NCBI GenBank assembly: GCA_017551625.1
Contig: JAFZLF010000018.1
Span: 1-64,000, forward strand
Direction of reading: 5' to 3'
Source of the DNA: Clostridiales bacterium
GTDB lineage: Bacteria; Bacillota; Clostridia; Saccharofermentanales; Saccharofermentanaceae
Length of the DNA: 64,000 bases
In this document: piece after piece, positions 51,751-59,972 of the stretch
Numbering within the stretch: position 1 is the stretch's first letter
Layout of the letters: every line of letters starts with the position of its first letter
Notes under the pieces: generated by a model
What the model was told of the DNA's origin: nothing
Seen by the model: the letters and a program-made list of their open reading frames with translations, nothing else
Database searches by the model: none
Translations under genes and position numbers: made by a program

Positions 51751-52869
51751 TCAGACCGGTCGTTTTCCTGCGGGAGCGGTCATCTTCCGGATCAGACTCG
51801 TGCGCAGTCCTTTCGTCGAAACATCGATCACATAGATCAGCGCCGAGAAGAAAATCACCGCCAGATAGAATACCGGGACCTTGATGAGCGTCCTGATCGG
51901 GAGACCGAAATACCAGACGCGCACAGTGTAGAAGATCGGCTGGCCGAGGAAGACGTAGACCGAGATCTTCCCGAGTACATCGGCGGTCTTCTGGTAACGG
52001 CTCCCCTCCTTCGGCTGCGCCTCGCCGAGGTAGGCGGTAAGCAGGAAAGCGAAGAACAACACCACGATGAAGAGGTAGTCGAACTGATAGGGTGTCTCGA
52101 CTGTGTTCGATCCGAACGGGAATATCCAGAAGCCGAAAACGGCGCACCACAGAAGGACGTTAAGAAGTGTAAGTATCCTGCGTCCGAACGCCGTGAAGCG
52201 TTTGCCTGAGAGTACGTCATAGAGTCCATAGGCAAAAACGCCGAGGTGGATATCGGCCAGCGCGCGGAGCAAGCCCTTGAAGGCCGGGAAGCCCGGAATG
52301 ATCTTATGGGGATAGTAGAGATAGTCGAACTGCATGCTCAACATCCCGAGAAGGAAAAAACCGATGACCGGCGCAGCATAGAGCGCGTAGCGGAGTTTGA
52401 ACTTGTACGCGAGCGGGCAGACGATCAGCATCGACAGCACCAGCGCCGAGAAGAACCATCCGACGAGATTACTGTACTCGCCCTTGACGAAACCACACAT
52501 CTCCAGGAAGGTCAGTTCGTAGATGCTGTTGATGAGTTTCCTTCCGATATCGAGAGGATCGCCCGCGAGATAATCCGCGATCCGGCACCCGATGAAACAG
52601 AAGATCCACGTCACGTAATAGGGAAAAGCGATTTTGCCGATCCTCTTCAGGACATACCGGATCGGCCAGCGCTCGTCCGAGTCTGCCCGCACTGCGGCAA
52701 AAGCCAGGAAGAATCCGGACACCATGAAGAAAAACTCATCTGCGATGTACCCTCGGCAGAAAAAGTTCGGCAGATCATTGTCCCTGAGAAAATAACTGTA
52801 TACGTGATACGAGACGATCACAAAGCAGGACAGAAATCTCAGGATCTGGATGGAATAATTTCTCTTCAT
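51751..52869 (-). CDS. Acyltransferase family 3 (AT3) membrane protein
   Basis: 372 residues, ATG after CGGAGGGGACGCG. Ten hydrophobic helices; NYSIQILRFLSCFVIVSYHV with the conserved R and H near residues 3-22 is the AT3 (OafA/NolL) start, and FFMVSGFFLA near 46 follows. AT3 proteins transfer acetyl or other acyl groups to sugars at the membrane. It is the last gene of the upstream unit that carries the rhamnose genes. Confidence 0.85.
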   Translation of the reverse strand: MKRNYSIQILRFLSCFVIVSYHVYSYFLRDNDLPNFFCRGYIADEFFFMVSGFFLAFAAVRADSDERWPIRYVLKRIGKIAFPYYVTWIFCFIGCRIADYLAGDPLDIGRKLINSIYELTFLEMCGFVKGEYSNLVGWFFSALVLSMLIVCPLAYKFKLRYALYAAPVIGFFLLGMLSMQFDYLYYPHKIIPGFPAFKGLLRALADIHLGVFAYGLYDVLSGKRFTAFGRRILTLLNVLLWCAVFGFWIFPFGSNTVETPYQFDYLFIVVLFFAFLLTAYLGEAQPKEGSRYQKTADVLGKISVYVFLGQPIFYTVRVWYFGLPIRTLIKVPVFYLAVIFFSALIYVIDVSTKGLRTSLIRKMTAPAGKRPV

Positions 52870-52887
52870 CGCGTCCCCTCCGTATGG

Positions 52888-53493
52888 TCAGAAGGAAAAG
52901 GTTTCCCCGATCCCCGACCACTTCTGGTCTTTATCGGATAGATTCAGCGGCGCACCGTCCACCGAGTACCCTTCCGCCGAAGCGCTTCCGCGGTACTCTC
53001 CCAGCAGGCGCGGCCATGAAATGCCGATGGCCGGGTCATTCCAGGCGAGACCGCCCTCATCGTTCGGGTGATAGAAATCGTCGCACTTATAGCAGAATTC
53101 CGCCACATCGGACAGAACGAGGAACCCGTGGGCAAATCCGCGCGGGATCAGGAACTGGTTCTTGTTCTCCTCGGTGAGGAGCTCTCCGTGCCACTTGCCG
53201 AATGTCGGGCTGTCTTTTCTGAGATCGACCGCTACGTCGAAGACCTCGCCCTTGATCACGCGGACCAGTTTCGTCTGCGGGAACTGCTTCTGGAAATGCA
53301 GGCCGCGGAGCACGCCCTTCGTGCTCATCGACTGGTTGTCCTGCACGAATACGATATCGATGCCGGCCTCCTGCATATCTCTCTGCGAATATGTCTCCAT
53401 AAAGTACCCGCGCGCGTCGCCGTGTACGGCCGGCGTGATCAGACACAGTCCCTGTATGCCGTCGAGGTCTTTCTTTACTTCGATCTGTCCCAT
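52888..53493 (-). CDS. rfbC: dTDP-4-dehydrorhamnose 3,5-epimerase
   Basis: 201 residues, ATG after GGAGGCGCAACTATA. Cupin-type epimerase: GLCLITPAVHGDARGYFMET near 16-35, FVQDNQSMSTKGVLRGLHFQ near 48-67 with the catalytic His, and LIPRGFAHGFLVLSD near 115. It turns dTDP-4-keto-6-deoxyglucose into dTDP-4-keto-L-rhamnose. Third step of the dTDP-L-rhamnose route; genes for all four steps follow one another here. Confidence 0.93.
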   Translation of the reverse strand: MGQIEVKKDLDGIQGLCLITPAVHGDARGYFMETYSQRDMQEAGIDIVFVQDNQSMSTKGVLRGLHFQKQFPQTKLVRVIKGEVFDVAVDLRKDSPTFGKWHGELLTEENKNQFLIPRGFAHGFLVLSDVAEFCYKCDDFYHPNDEGGLAWNDPAIGISWPRLLGEYRGSASAEGYSVDGAPLNLSDKDQKWSGIGETFSF

Positions 53494-53515
53494 TATAGTT
53501 GCGCCTCCGCTTTCT

Positions 53516-54430
53516 TTATAATTTCGCCTCTTTGAGGTACCGGCTCACGGCATCCTGCCAGGACGGCAGCGGCGTGAAGCCTGCTTTGCTGAGTTTGGAT
53601 CTGTCCAGTCTGGAATTAAAGGGCCGCGCGGCTTTGCTCAGTCCGTACTCGGCCGTCGTTACCGGCTCGACCTTCGTCGCAAGGCCGTATTGGCGGTAGA
53701 ATTCGCAGCAGAAATCGTACCAGGAGATATACCCGCCCTCGTTCGTCGCGTGGTAGTACCCGTACTTTTCCGTGCCGATCATGTCGGCTAGAAGTACGGC
53801 CAGATCGAGTGTGTAGGTAGGCGTACCGATCTGATCGCAGACGACACGGACGGTGTCATGTGTTTTCCCTACGTTGATCATGGTCTTGATGAAGTTCTTG
53901 CCGTTCAGGCCGAAGACCCAAGCGATCCTTACGATGAAGTATTTGTCGAGGATTTCCGAGACCGCCAGTTCTCCGTCGAGCTTGCTCTGCCCGTAGACAT
54001 TCAGCGGCGCGTAGCACTTGTCGTCCGGCTCCCACGGGCGCTCTCCCTGTCCGTCGAAAACATAGTCCGTGCTGATGTAGACCATCTTGGCATCGGCGGC
54101 CTTCGCCGCTTCGGCGATGAACCGCGTGCCCTCCGCATTGATGCGGCGCACCTTCTCCCGGTTCTCCTCTTCTTCCGCCGCATCGACGGCCGTCCAGGCA
54201 GCGCAGTGGATCACCGCGTCCGGCGCGATCTCCCCGATGGTGGAGAGCACGGCTTCTCTATCTGTGATATCCAGACTCACATAGGGGGCCGATTCACAAG
54301 CAGACCCGTCGGCGATACCGGAGTAGACCGGCTGGATATCGGATCCGACCACATCAAAACCTCGCCCGGACAGTTCATTTACCACGTCATGACCGAGCTG
54401 GCCTCCGACGCCGGTGACAAAAATCTTCAT
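53516..54430 (-). CDS. rfbD: dTDP-4-dehydrorhamnose reductase
   Basis: 304 residues. Short-chain reductase with FVTGVGGQLGHDVV for the cofactor loop, CAAWTAVDAAEEE near 75-87, STDYVFDG near 120 and YGQSKLDGE as the YxxxK catalytic pair near 147. It reduces dTDP-4-keto-L-rhamnose with NAD(P)H to dTDP-L-rhamnose, the final step. ATG after GAGGTGTGAACG, 18 bases downstream of rfbB. Confidence 0.93.
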   Translation of the reverse strand: MKIFVTGVGGQLGHDVVNELSGRGFDVVGSDIQPVYSGIADGSACESAPYVSLDITDREAVLSTIGEIAPDAVIHCAAWTAVDAAEEEENREKVRRINAEGTRFIAEAAKAADAKMVYISTDYVFDGQGERPWEPDDKCYAPLNVYGQSKLDGELAVSEILDKYFIVRIAWVFGLNGKNFIKTMINVGKTHDTVRVVCDQIGTPTYTLDLAVLLADMIGTEKYGYYHATNEGGYISWYDFCCEFYRQYGLATKVEPVTTAEYGLSKAARPFNSRLDRSKLSKAGFTPLPSWQDAVSRYLKEAKL

Positions 54431-54448
54431 CGTTCACACCTCAAAGCT

Positions 54449-55477
54449 TTACACTTCCGCACGGTTACCGTACATCTTCTCGTAGTACTGCTGGTATTCT
54501 CCGGAGATGATGGTCTCCCACCACTCCTTGTTCTCGAGGTACCACTTGATCGTCTTCTTGATGCCGTCCGCGAACTTCGTCTCCGGCAGCCAACCGAGCT
54601 CGTTATGGATCTTAGTGGGGTCGATGGCGTAGCGCATGTCGTGGCCCTTGCGGTCCTCTACGTGGACGATCAGGCTCTCGGGCTTGCCGAGTTCCTTGCA
54701 GATGAGCTTGACGATATCGATATTGCGCATCTCGTTGTGTCCGCCGACGTTATAGACCTCGCCGACGCGGCCGTTATGGATGATCATGTCGATCGCGCGG
54801 CAGTGATCCTCGACATACAGCCAGTCGCGGACGTTGAGGCCCTCTCCGTAGACCGGGAGAGGCTTGTCTGCGAGGGCATTGGCGATCATGAGCGGGATGA
54901 GTTTCTCCGGGAAGTGATAGGGGCCGTAGTTATTCGAGCAGCGGCTGATCGTGACCGGAAGGCCGTATGTCCTGTAGTAGGCCATGACCAGAAGGTCGGC
55001 GCCGGCCTTAGATGAACTGTAGGGGCTGCTGGTATGGATCGGGGTATCCTCTGTGAAGAACAGGTCCGGACGGTCAAGCGGAAGATCGCCGTATACCTCG
55101 TCGGTCGATACCTGGTGATAACGCGTGATCCCGTACTTGCGGCAGGCGTCCATCAGCACCTGTGTGCCGAGGATATTGGTGCGCAGGAAGATCTCCGGGT
55201 CTTCGATCGAGCGGTCTACATGCGACTCGGCCGCGAAGTTTACCACGATGTCCGGCTTTTCTTCCTCGAAGAGCTTGTAGATCGCTTCCCGGTCGCAGAT
55301 ATCCGCCTTCACGAAACGGAAGTTGGGATTGTCCATCACGGGCTTAAGTGTCGAGAGATTGCCGGCGTAGGTAAGCTTGTCGATGCAGATGATCCGGTAA
55401 TCCGGATGTGTCTTCAGCATGTAGAAGATGAAATTGCTTCCGATGAAGCCCGCGCCGCCTGTTACAATAATCGTCAT
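54449..55477 (-). CDS. rfbB: dTDP-glucose 4,6-dehydratase
   Basis: 342 residues. Extended short-chain fold: IVTGGAGFIGSNF binds NAD, HVDRSIEDPEIF near 84-95, STDEVYGDLPL near 124 with the Thr-Asp-Glu catalytic set, and YSSSKAGAD near 157 as the YxxxK pair. It forms dTDP-4-keto-6-deoxyglucose, second step of the pathway and also a branch point to amino sugars such as those made by the DegT-type enzyme in this cluster. It follows rfbA directly (start 2 bases after the rfbA stop). Confidence 0.94.
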   Translation of the reverse strand: MTIIVTGGAGFIGSNFIFYMLKTHPDYRIICIDKLTYAGNLSTLKPVMDNPNFRFVKADICDREAIYKLFEEEKPDIVVNFAAESHVDRSIEDPEIFLRTNILGTQVLMDACRKYGITRYHQVSTDEVYGDLPLDRPDLFFTEDTPIHTSSPYSSSKAGADLLVMAYYRTYGLPVTISRCSNNYGPYHFPEKLIPLMIANALADKPLPVYGEGLNVRDWLYVEDHCRAIDMIIHNGRVGEVYNVGGHNEMRNIDIVKLICKELGKPESLIVHVEDRKGHDMRYAIDPTKIHNELGWLPETKFADGIKKTIKWYLENKEWWETIISGEYQQYYEKMYGNRAEV

Positions 55478-55478
55478 A

Positions 55479-56366
55479 TCAATACCTGACCTTTCCTTCT
55501 GCGACGGCCTTAAGGTGCGCCCCGTAAGGGCTCTTGCCGTAGCAGTCTGCTGATTCTATCAGTTTTTCTCTGCTGATCCATCCGTTCTTATAGGCGATCT
55601 CTTCGGGGGCCGAGACCGTGATTCCCTGCCGTTCCGCGATCATCTTGATGAAGATCGCCGCCTCGACGAGGCTGTCCATCGTCCCGGTATCGAGCCAGGC
55701 GAAGCCGCGGCCGAGGAGCTGGACGTCGAGGATCGAGTCCTTCAGATACATCTCGTTTAGCGTCGTGATCTCGAGCTCGCCACGGGCCGAAGGCTCGACC
55801 TGATGGGCCCGGGCCGACACGCCCTTCGGATAGAAGTACAGTCCCGTCACCGCGTAGTTCGACTTCGGGCTCTGCGGTTTTTCTTCGATACTTGTGGCCT
55901 GTCCGTTCTCGTCAAAAGCAACGACGCCGAATCTTTCCGGGTCGTTGACGTAGTATCCGAATACCGTCGCGCGTCCTCTGTCTTCGGCATCTTCTACCGC
56001 TGCGCGCAGAACTTTGCTAAATCCGTTTCCGTAGAAGATGTTATCTCCGAGTACCATCGCGCACGCATCGTCTCCGATAAACTCTTCGCCGAGGAGGAAG
56101 GCCTGCGCCAGTCCGTCCGGTGAAGGCTGGACCTTATACTGCAGCTTCACGCCGAACTGGGAACCGTCTCCGAGCAGCTGCTCGAAGCGCGGGGTGTCGT
56201 CCGGAGTACTGATGATCAGGATATCCTTGATCCCGGCGAGCATCAGCGTGGAGAGCGGATAGTAGATCATGGGCTTGTCATAGACCGGGAGGAGCTGTTT
56301 AGACGTGACCATCGTCAACGGATACAGTCTCGTTCCGGCTCCGCCTGCTAAAATAATCCCTTTCAT
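55479..56366 (-). CDS. rfbA: Glucose-1-phosphate thymidylyltransferase
   Basis: 295 residues, ATG after [30 protein letters not shown] is the nucleotide-binding start, followed by [28 protein letters not shown] near 108 and [20 protein letters not shown] near 160-180. It makes dTDP-glucose from glucose-1-phosphate and dTTP, the entry step. It is the first gene of the polysaccharide cluster; the promoter should lie in the 129 bases to obgE, where I see no strong consensus. Confidence 0.94.
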   Translation of the reverse strand: MKGIILAGGAGTRLYPLTMVTSKQLLPVYDKPMIYYPLSTLMLAGIKDILIISTPDDTPRFEQLLGDGSQFGVKLQYKVQPSPDGLAQAFLLGEEFIGDDACAMVLGDNIFYGNGFSKVLRAAVEDAEDRGRATVFGYYVNDPERFGVVAFDENGQATSIEEKPQSPKSNYAVTGLYFYPKGVSARAHQVEPSARGELEITTLNEMYLKDSILDVQLLGRGFAWLDTGTMDSLVEAAIFIKMIAERQGITVSAPEEIAYKNGWISREKLIESADCYGKSPYGAHLKAVAEGKVRY

Positions 56367-56426
56367 AGTGTTTCCCCTTTCATCTCATTCAGGAGCATAT
56401 ATACCTATTGTACCGCATTTTCTATC

Positions 56427-56515
56427 AGTCGATAAAGTCGAATTATGTCGCTTCTTTTGTCGGCCGGCAAAGTCGCGGATCGTGGCCCTGTCGCCCTAGT
56501 CGATAAAGTCGAATT
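56427..56515. repeat. Direct repeat of the obgE 3' end
   Basis: The 18 bases AGTCGATAAAGTCGAATT occur at 56498-56515 (the last obgE codons, minus strand) and again at 56427-56444, 71 bases further downstream of the gene. This is a small duplication of the end of obgE and may mark an old junction with the polysaccharide cluster. Confidence 0.7.
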
Positions 56516-57764
56516 CGAGATCGTAGATCCGGACGGGATCGCCCTCTTTGCAGCCGGCCTTTTCGAGGGCGTCGATGACGCCGTTCTTTCGGATCGTGCG
56601 CTGGAAGTACGCGAGGGATTCGGGATCGTCGAAGTTTGTGGACTCGAGCACGACGCGGATCCAGTCACCGAGAACGCAGTAGACGCCGTCCTCGATCTCG
56701 ATCCTGAACTTCTCTTCCGGCTTGAATTCGTAGAGGGTCTCTTCTTTCGCCGCTTCGACGAGGATCGTCGGCGGGAGCTTGCTGATCTCGGCGGCGACGT
56801 AGTTCACGAGTTCCTGTGTGCCCTCGGCAATCGCCGCGCTCATGAGGAAGACCTTGTAGCCCCTGGACTCCAGTGCTTTTTGAAAGGCATCGACGACGGC
56901 GTCATCCGCCTGGTCGATCTTGTTCCCGACGACCACCTGCGGGCGGGTCGAGAGGAGAGGATTGAACTTATGGAGTTCTTCGTTGATCTGGTCAAAGTCG
57001 GAGATCGGATCTCTGCCGTCCTGCGCGGATACGTCGACGACGTGGATCAGGAGCCGCGTCCTCTCGATGTGCCGGAGGAAATCGTGGCCGAGGCCGTTGC
57101 CGTCCGCGGCGCCCTCGATGAGGCCCGGGATGTCGGCGACGACGAAGCTCGTGTCTCCGCAATTTACGACGCCGAGCATCGGCTCAAGTGTCGTAAAGGG
57201 GTAGTCCGCGATCTTCGGTTTTGCAGAAGTGATCACGGAAAGAAGCGTGGATTTGCCGGCGTTCGGGAAGCCCACGAGTCCGACGTCCGCGATGAGCTTG
57301 AGCTCGACGTAGACATCTCTTTCTTCGCCGGGGATGCCGGCTCTGGCAAATTTCGGCGCCTGGCGGATCGCGTTACTGAAGTGGATGTTGCCCTGGCCGC
57401 CGCGGCCGCCCTTACAGATGATCTCTTCCTGTCCGGCCTCGGTAAAGTCGGCGATGATCTTACCGGTCTCGAGGTCCTTCATGACGGTGCCGACGGGCAC
57501 GCCGATGCGCAGGTCCTCGCCGCCCTTACCGTACATCTTTCGGTTCATGCCGTTGCTGCCGTTCTCGGCGACGAACTTGTGCTTGAAGCGGAAGTTACTG
57601 AGCGTGGTCAGCTCGGGGGAGGCATAGAAGATGATGTCGCCGCCCTTGCCGCCGTCGCCGCCGTCCGGTCCGCCGTTGGTGATATATTTCTCCGTATGGA
57701 AAGAGACCATCCCGTTTCCGCCGTCGCCGGCCTTCAGGTGGATCTTCGCATGGTCGATAAACAT
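56496..57764 (-). CDS. obgE: Obg-family GTPase
   Basis: 422 residues, ATG after AAAAGGAGGCGGAAACGAG. The Gly-rich Obg domain fills residues 1-157 (GDGGNGMVSF; GGPDGGDGGKGGDI; CKGGRGGQGNIHF). The G domain has GFPNAGKST near 166-174, DIPGLIEGAADG near 213 and VVGNKIDQ near 283. A C-terminal OCT-like domain ends at the stop. Obg acts in late assembly of the large ribosomal subunit and in stress control. It sits with rpmA, prp and rplU as in most Firmicutes, but 535 bases of repeats separate it from rpmA. Confidence 0.95.
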   Translation of the reverse strand: MFIDHAKIHLKAGDGGNGMVSFHTEKYITNGGPDGGDGGKGGDIIFYASPELTTLSNFRFKHKFVAENGSNGMNRKMYGKGGEDLRIGVPVGTVMKDLETGKIIADFTEAGQEEIICKGGRGGQGNIHFSNAIRQAPKFARAGIPGEERDVYVELKLIADVGLVGFPNAGKSTLLSVITSAKPKIADYPFTTLEPMLGVVNCGDTSFVVADIPGLIEGAADGNGLGHDFLRHIERTRLLIHVVDVSAQDGRDPISDFDQINEELHKFNPLLSTRPQVVVGNKIDQADDAVVDAFQKALESRGYKVFLMSAAIAEGTQELVNYVAAEISKLPPTILVEAAKEETLYEFKPEEKFRIEIEDGVYCVLGDWIRVVLESTNFDDPESLAYFQRTIRKNGVIDALEKAGCKEGDPVRIYDLEFDFID

Positions 57765-57797
57765 CTCGTTTCCGCCTCCTTTTGATATCTTGATCTT

Positions 57798-57873
57798 GGT
57801 GGTTATCTTGTAGTTATCTCGGTAGCTATCTTATAGTTATCTCGGTAGCTATCTCGGTAGCTATCTCGGTAGC
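57798..57873. repeat. 11-12-bp tandem repeats in the obgE leader
   Basis: About six copies of GGTAGCTATCTC-like words (11 or 12 bp), ending 34 bases before the obgE ATG (minus strand). The last two full copies are identical. Slippage could change the leader length. Confidence 0.75.
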
Positions 57874-57877
57874 CCCA

Positions 57878-58124
57878 GTCTATGATTTGGTCTATGTTTG
57901 ACGAGAAAGATAGACTGTTTTATAGACTCCGGATCAGGTTCTATGATTTGGTCTATGTTTCGAGAAAAACATAGACCGTTTTATAGACTGCAGGGCAGTC
58001 CCGACACTATGTTCTACACTTTGTCCCACATTTTGCAAAAAAGTGTAGGACATTTTGTAGGATCCTGGTCCAGTCCTACACTTTGTCCCACATTTTGCAA
58101 AAAAGTGTAGGACATTTTGTAGGA
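57878..58124. repeat. Array D: four nested hairpin units of 50-51 bp
   Basis: Units: 57878-57927, 57939-57988 (50 bp each) and 58012-58062, 58074-58124 (51 bp each); within each pair the gap is 11 bases. All share one plan: word, yTTTG, word, TTT, short loop, AAA, reversed word, TTTT-like spacer, reversed word. In the first pair the word is TCTATG, in the second CCTACA/CCCACA. So two different words fill the same frame and the paired arms changed together. The array lies between the obgE leader repeats and the rpmA terminator. Confidence 0.8.
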
Positions 58125-58141
58125 TTACGCGCATATAAACG

Positions 58142-58195
58142 AAAAAAGGAAAGGGGCATCTCCAAGTGAACGTGTCACTTATGGGACGACCCCTT
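58142..58195 (-). terminator. Terminator downstream of rpmA
   Basis: On the minus strand AAGGGG (58195-58190) pairs with CCCCTT (58156-58151), with an inner AAGTGA/TCACTT hairpin, followed by TCCTTTTTT. It should end the rplU-prp-rpmA transcript, leaving obgE with its own promoter. Confidence 0.65.
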
Positions 58196-58204
58196 CTTCC
58201 ATTC

Positions 58205-58280
58205 ATTCCATTAACAAGGGAACATCCCCCATCTCATCAATAAGAGAAATCCCTCATTCCATCAACAAGGGAAAGTCCCC
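58205..58280. repeat. Three imperfect 25-bp tandem repeats after rpmA
   Basis: ATTCCATTAACAAGGGAACA (58205), ATCTCATCAATAAGAGAAAT (58231) and ATTCCATCAACAAGGGAAAG (58255) are diverged copies with a spacing of 24-26 bases, between the rpmA stop and its terminator. Confidence 0.6.
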
Positions 58281-58299
58281 GTCGCACCCTTCGGCAGAA

Positions 58300-58584
58300 T
58301 TACTCTGCTACCGGATAAACGCTGACCTTCTTCTTGTCACGGCCCATACGCTCATACTTAACATGGCCGTCGACACGCGCATAGAGCGTATCGTCGGAAC
58401 CGATGCCAACATTGGTACCCGGGTGAATCTTCGTGCCGCGCTGTCTTACGAGGATGTTGCCTGCTGCGACGAGCTGGCCGTCACCTTTCTTAGCGCCGAG
58501 ACGTTTCGCCTCAGAGTCACGACCGTTCTTGGTCGAACCCATACCTTTCTTATGAGCGAAGAGTTGCAAATTCATCTTTAACAT
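58300..58584 (-). CDS. rpmA: Ribosomal protein L27
   Basis: 94 residues from the ATG at 58584, with GGAGGGCTTGACC upstream. It begins [14 protein letters not shown]: the first nine residues are the Firmicutes extension that Prp removes after Phe9, exposing AHKKG, which reaches the peptidyl-transfer centre. The body ([32 protein letters not shown]) is standard L27. It lies 19 bases downstream of prp. Confidence 0.96.
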   Translation of the reverse strand: MLKMNLQLFAHKKGMGSTKNGRDSEAKRLGAKKGDGQLVAAGNILVRQRGTKIHPGTNVGIGSDDTLYARVDGHVKYERMGRDKKKVSVYPVAE

Positions 58585-58603
58585 GGTCAAGCCCTCCATT
58601 TTC

Positions 58604-58960
58604 TCATTTTACTTTCGTTGTGACCCGTAAATACTTCGAGCCGTAGTTCTCGCGGACACTTTCCCCGACATCCGAGATGCCCCGGACGATGGTCTTTAAG
58701 ATCACCTGGGCGGTTTCCCGCTCCTTCGTGGTGGCCTCATCGGGTGTCCAGACCTCACAGAAATTACTTTCGTTTCCTGTGACCATATAGAAATCTTTCC
58801 AGCCGAGCTGCTCTTCCAGTGCATTTACCGCAGTGGTGAAAAGCGTCGAGATCGAAGCGCAGATGATATCTTTTCCTTCTTCCTCGTATCCCGCGTGTCC
58901 CTCTGTCGAGAAACCCAGGATGTCGCCCTGCTTATTCTTCCATATGACGATCGTGATCAT
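58604..58960 (-). CDS. prp: Ribosomal-processing cysteine protease Prp
   Basis: 118 residues. His22 in [16 protein letters not shown] and Cys34 in DIICASIS form the catalytic pair, at the same positions as in known Prp proteins. Prp cuts the N-terminal extension off L27; the extension is present in the adjacent rpmA. The gene stands between rplU and rpmA, the usual Firmicutes order. Confidence 0.93.
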   Translation of the reverse strand: MITIVIWKNKQGDILGFSTEGHAGYEEEGKDIICASISTLFTTAVNALEEQLGWKDFYMVTGNESNFCEVWTPDEATTKERETAQVILKTIVRGISDVGESVRENYGSKYLRVTTKVK

Positions 58961-59037
58961 TTACAAGCACAACCTTCTTCGACTATTGTCTACTTGCTTT
59001 CGTCTTTCGACTTCTTGTCTTCCGACTAGCTTACGCC

Positions 59038-59346
59038 TCAGCCGTTGATCGCGGTGATGCGGACGCGTGTGTAAGGCTGTCTGTGGCCGTTCTTTCTTCT
59101 GTAGCCTTTCTTAGCCTTCATCTTGAATACGACGATCTTCTTGTTCTTGCCCTGCTTTACGATCTCGCCTTCAACTGTCGCTTTCAGATCCGCGCCAGCC
59201 TTGATGCCGTTATCGTCAGCCACTGCCAGAACCTGATCAAATGTGATCTTTTCGCCGGCTTCGCCTTCGAGCTTCTCTACGAAGATCTCGTCATCGCAAG
59301 CAACCTTGTACTGCTTGCCGCCTGTCAGAATTACTGCATACTGCAT
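59038..59346 (-). CDS. rplU: Ribosomal protein L21
   Basis: 102 residues from the ATG at 59346, preceded by CAGGAGGGAAACGTTTCT; the open frame goes on upstream but that part is not protein-like. [15 protein letters not shown] at the start and [19 protein letters not shown] at the end are typical L21. First gene of the rplU-prp-rpmA unit. Confidence 0.96.
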   Translation of the reverse strand: MQYAVILTGGKQYKVACDDEIFVEKLEGEAGEKITFDQVLAVADDNGIKAGADLKATVEGEIVKQGKNKKIVVFKMKAKKGYRRKNGHRQPYTRVRITAING

Positions 59347-59460
59347 AGAAACGTTTCCCTCCTGTTCATCCAGTCTCGCTGCTTTATCCAAGGCACTGTT
59401 TCCTAAAAAAGGGCACAGATTTAGTAGCCCGGCACATGCGGTCACCGCAATAGAATAGCA
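59347..59460 (-). ncRNA. Possible L21 leader of rplU
   Basis: The 115 bases before rplU can form small hairpins on the minus strand (TGCGG-TGA-CCGCA near 59435-59450 and GGGC...GCCC near 59413-59433), and Firmicutes rplU genes often have an autoregulatory L21 leader in this place. I could not match the consensus, so this is a weak call. Confidence 0.25.
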
Positions 59461-59629
59461 CGCGTAATGGGGTTCGTCAAGTAGAAAAATCAGTGGCGCG
59501 AGGCTGCTGAAGTGAAAAGTTAAGTTCCATTTCAGGGGGCCGCGAGTGGAAGTCAGTCTTACAGGCGCGAGGCTCGAAGTTCTGTGATTTTCGCGCGGTC
59601 CGAAGGACAGTGCTTTTCGCGCAGGGTAT

Positions 59630-59877
59630 TTGCATAAGACTTCACCACTTTTCATTCTTATGCAACATTTCTCCGAGTGATTTTGCATAAGAATATCATA
59701 ATGTCCGTTCTTATGCAAAAGCACTGTCACTCTTTGCACCTAAGAAATCTCCGATCGTCACTCTTATGCAACAACCCGTCTGGTTTTTTTACCTAAGAAC
59801 AACAGAATCGCCAGTCTTATGCAAAACCGAAGGACTTTTAGTTGCATAAGACTTCACCACTTTTCATTCTTATGCAA
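59630..59877. repeat. Array E: five inverted-repeat units of 36 bp, period exactly 53 bp
   Basis: Units start at 59630, 59683, 59736, 59789 and 59842, each 36 bp and each followed by 17 bases. Arms are TTGCATAAGA and TCTTATGCAA with 16 bases between; units 3 and 4 have CCTAAGA in the left arm. The inner 16 bases differ between units, except that units 1 and 5 are identical. Three copies of the 9-mer AAAAGCACT lie at 59609 (reversed), 59717 and 59876, two of them overlapping a right arm. The array is between the rplU promoter side and the 3' end of the LacI-type gene. The bases 59461-59629 show nothing else. Confidence 0.88.
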
Positions 59878-59972
59878 AAGCACTTGCTCCGTGCGTGCAC
59901 CGGGATCCCCGGACAGTTATTCTGCTCGCCGGGAACCACAAAAAACTCATTTTCACGAATAACGTAAATCTG

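Noticed and set aside
56445-57785. 446-codon plus-strand frame antisense to obgE, and similar long plus-strand frames over 41-56 kb and 6.7-8.1 kb
   Set aside because: They mirror well-supported minus-strand genes in GC-rich DNA and have no start signals or recognisable domains.
59630-59877. Row of rho-independent terminators
   Set aside because: Arms of 10 bp with 16-base loops are AT-rich, have no T-run behind them, and are strictly periodic; terminators would not be repeated five times at 53-bp intervals.
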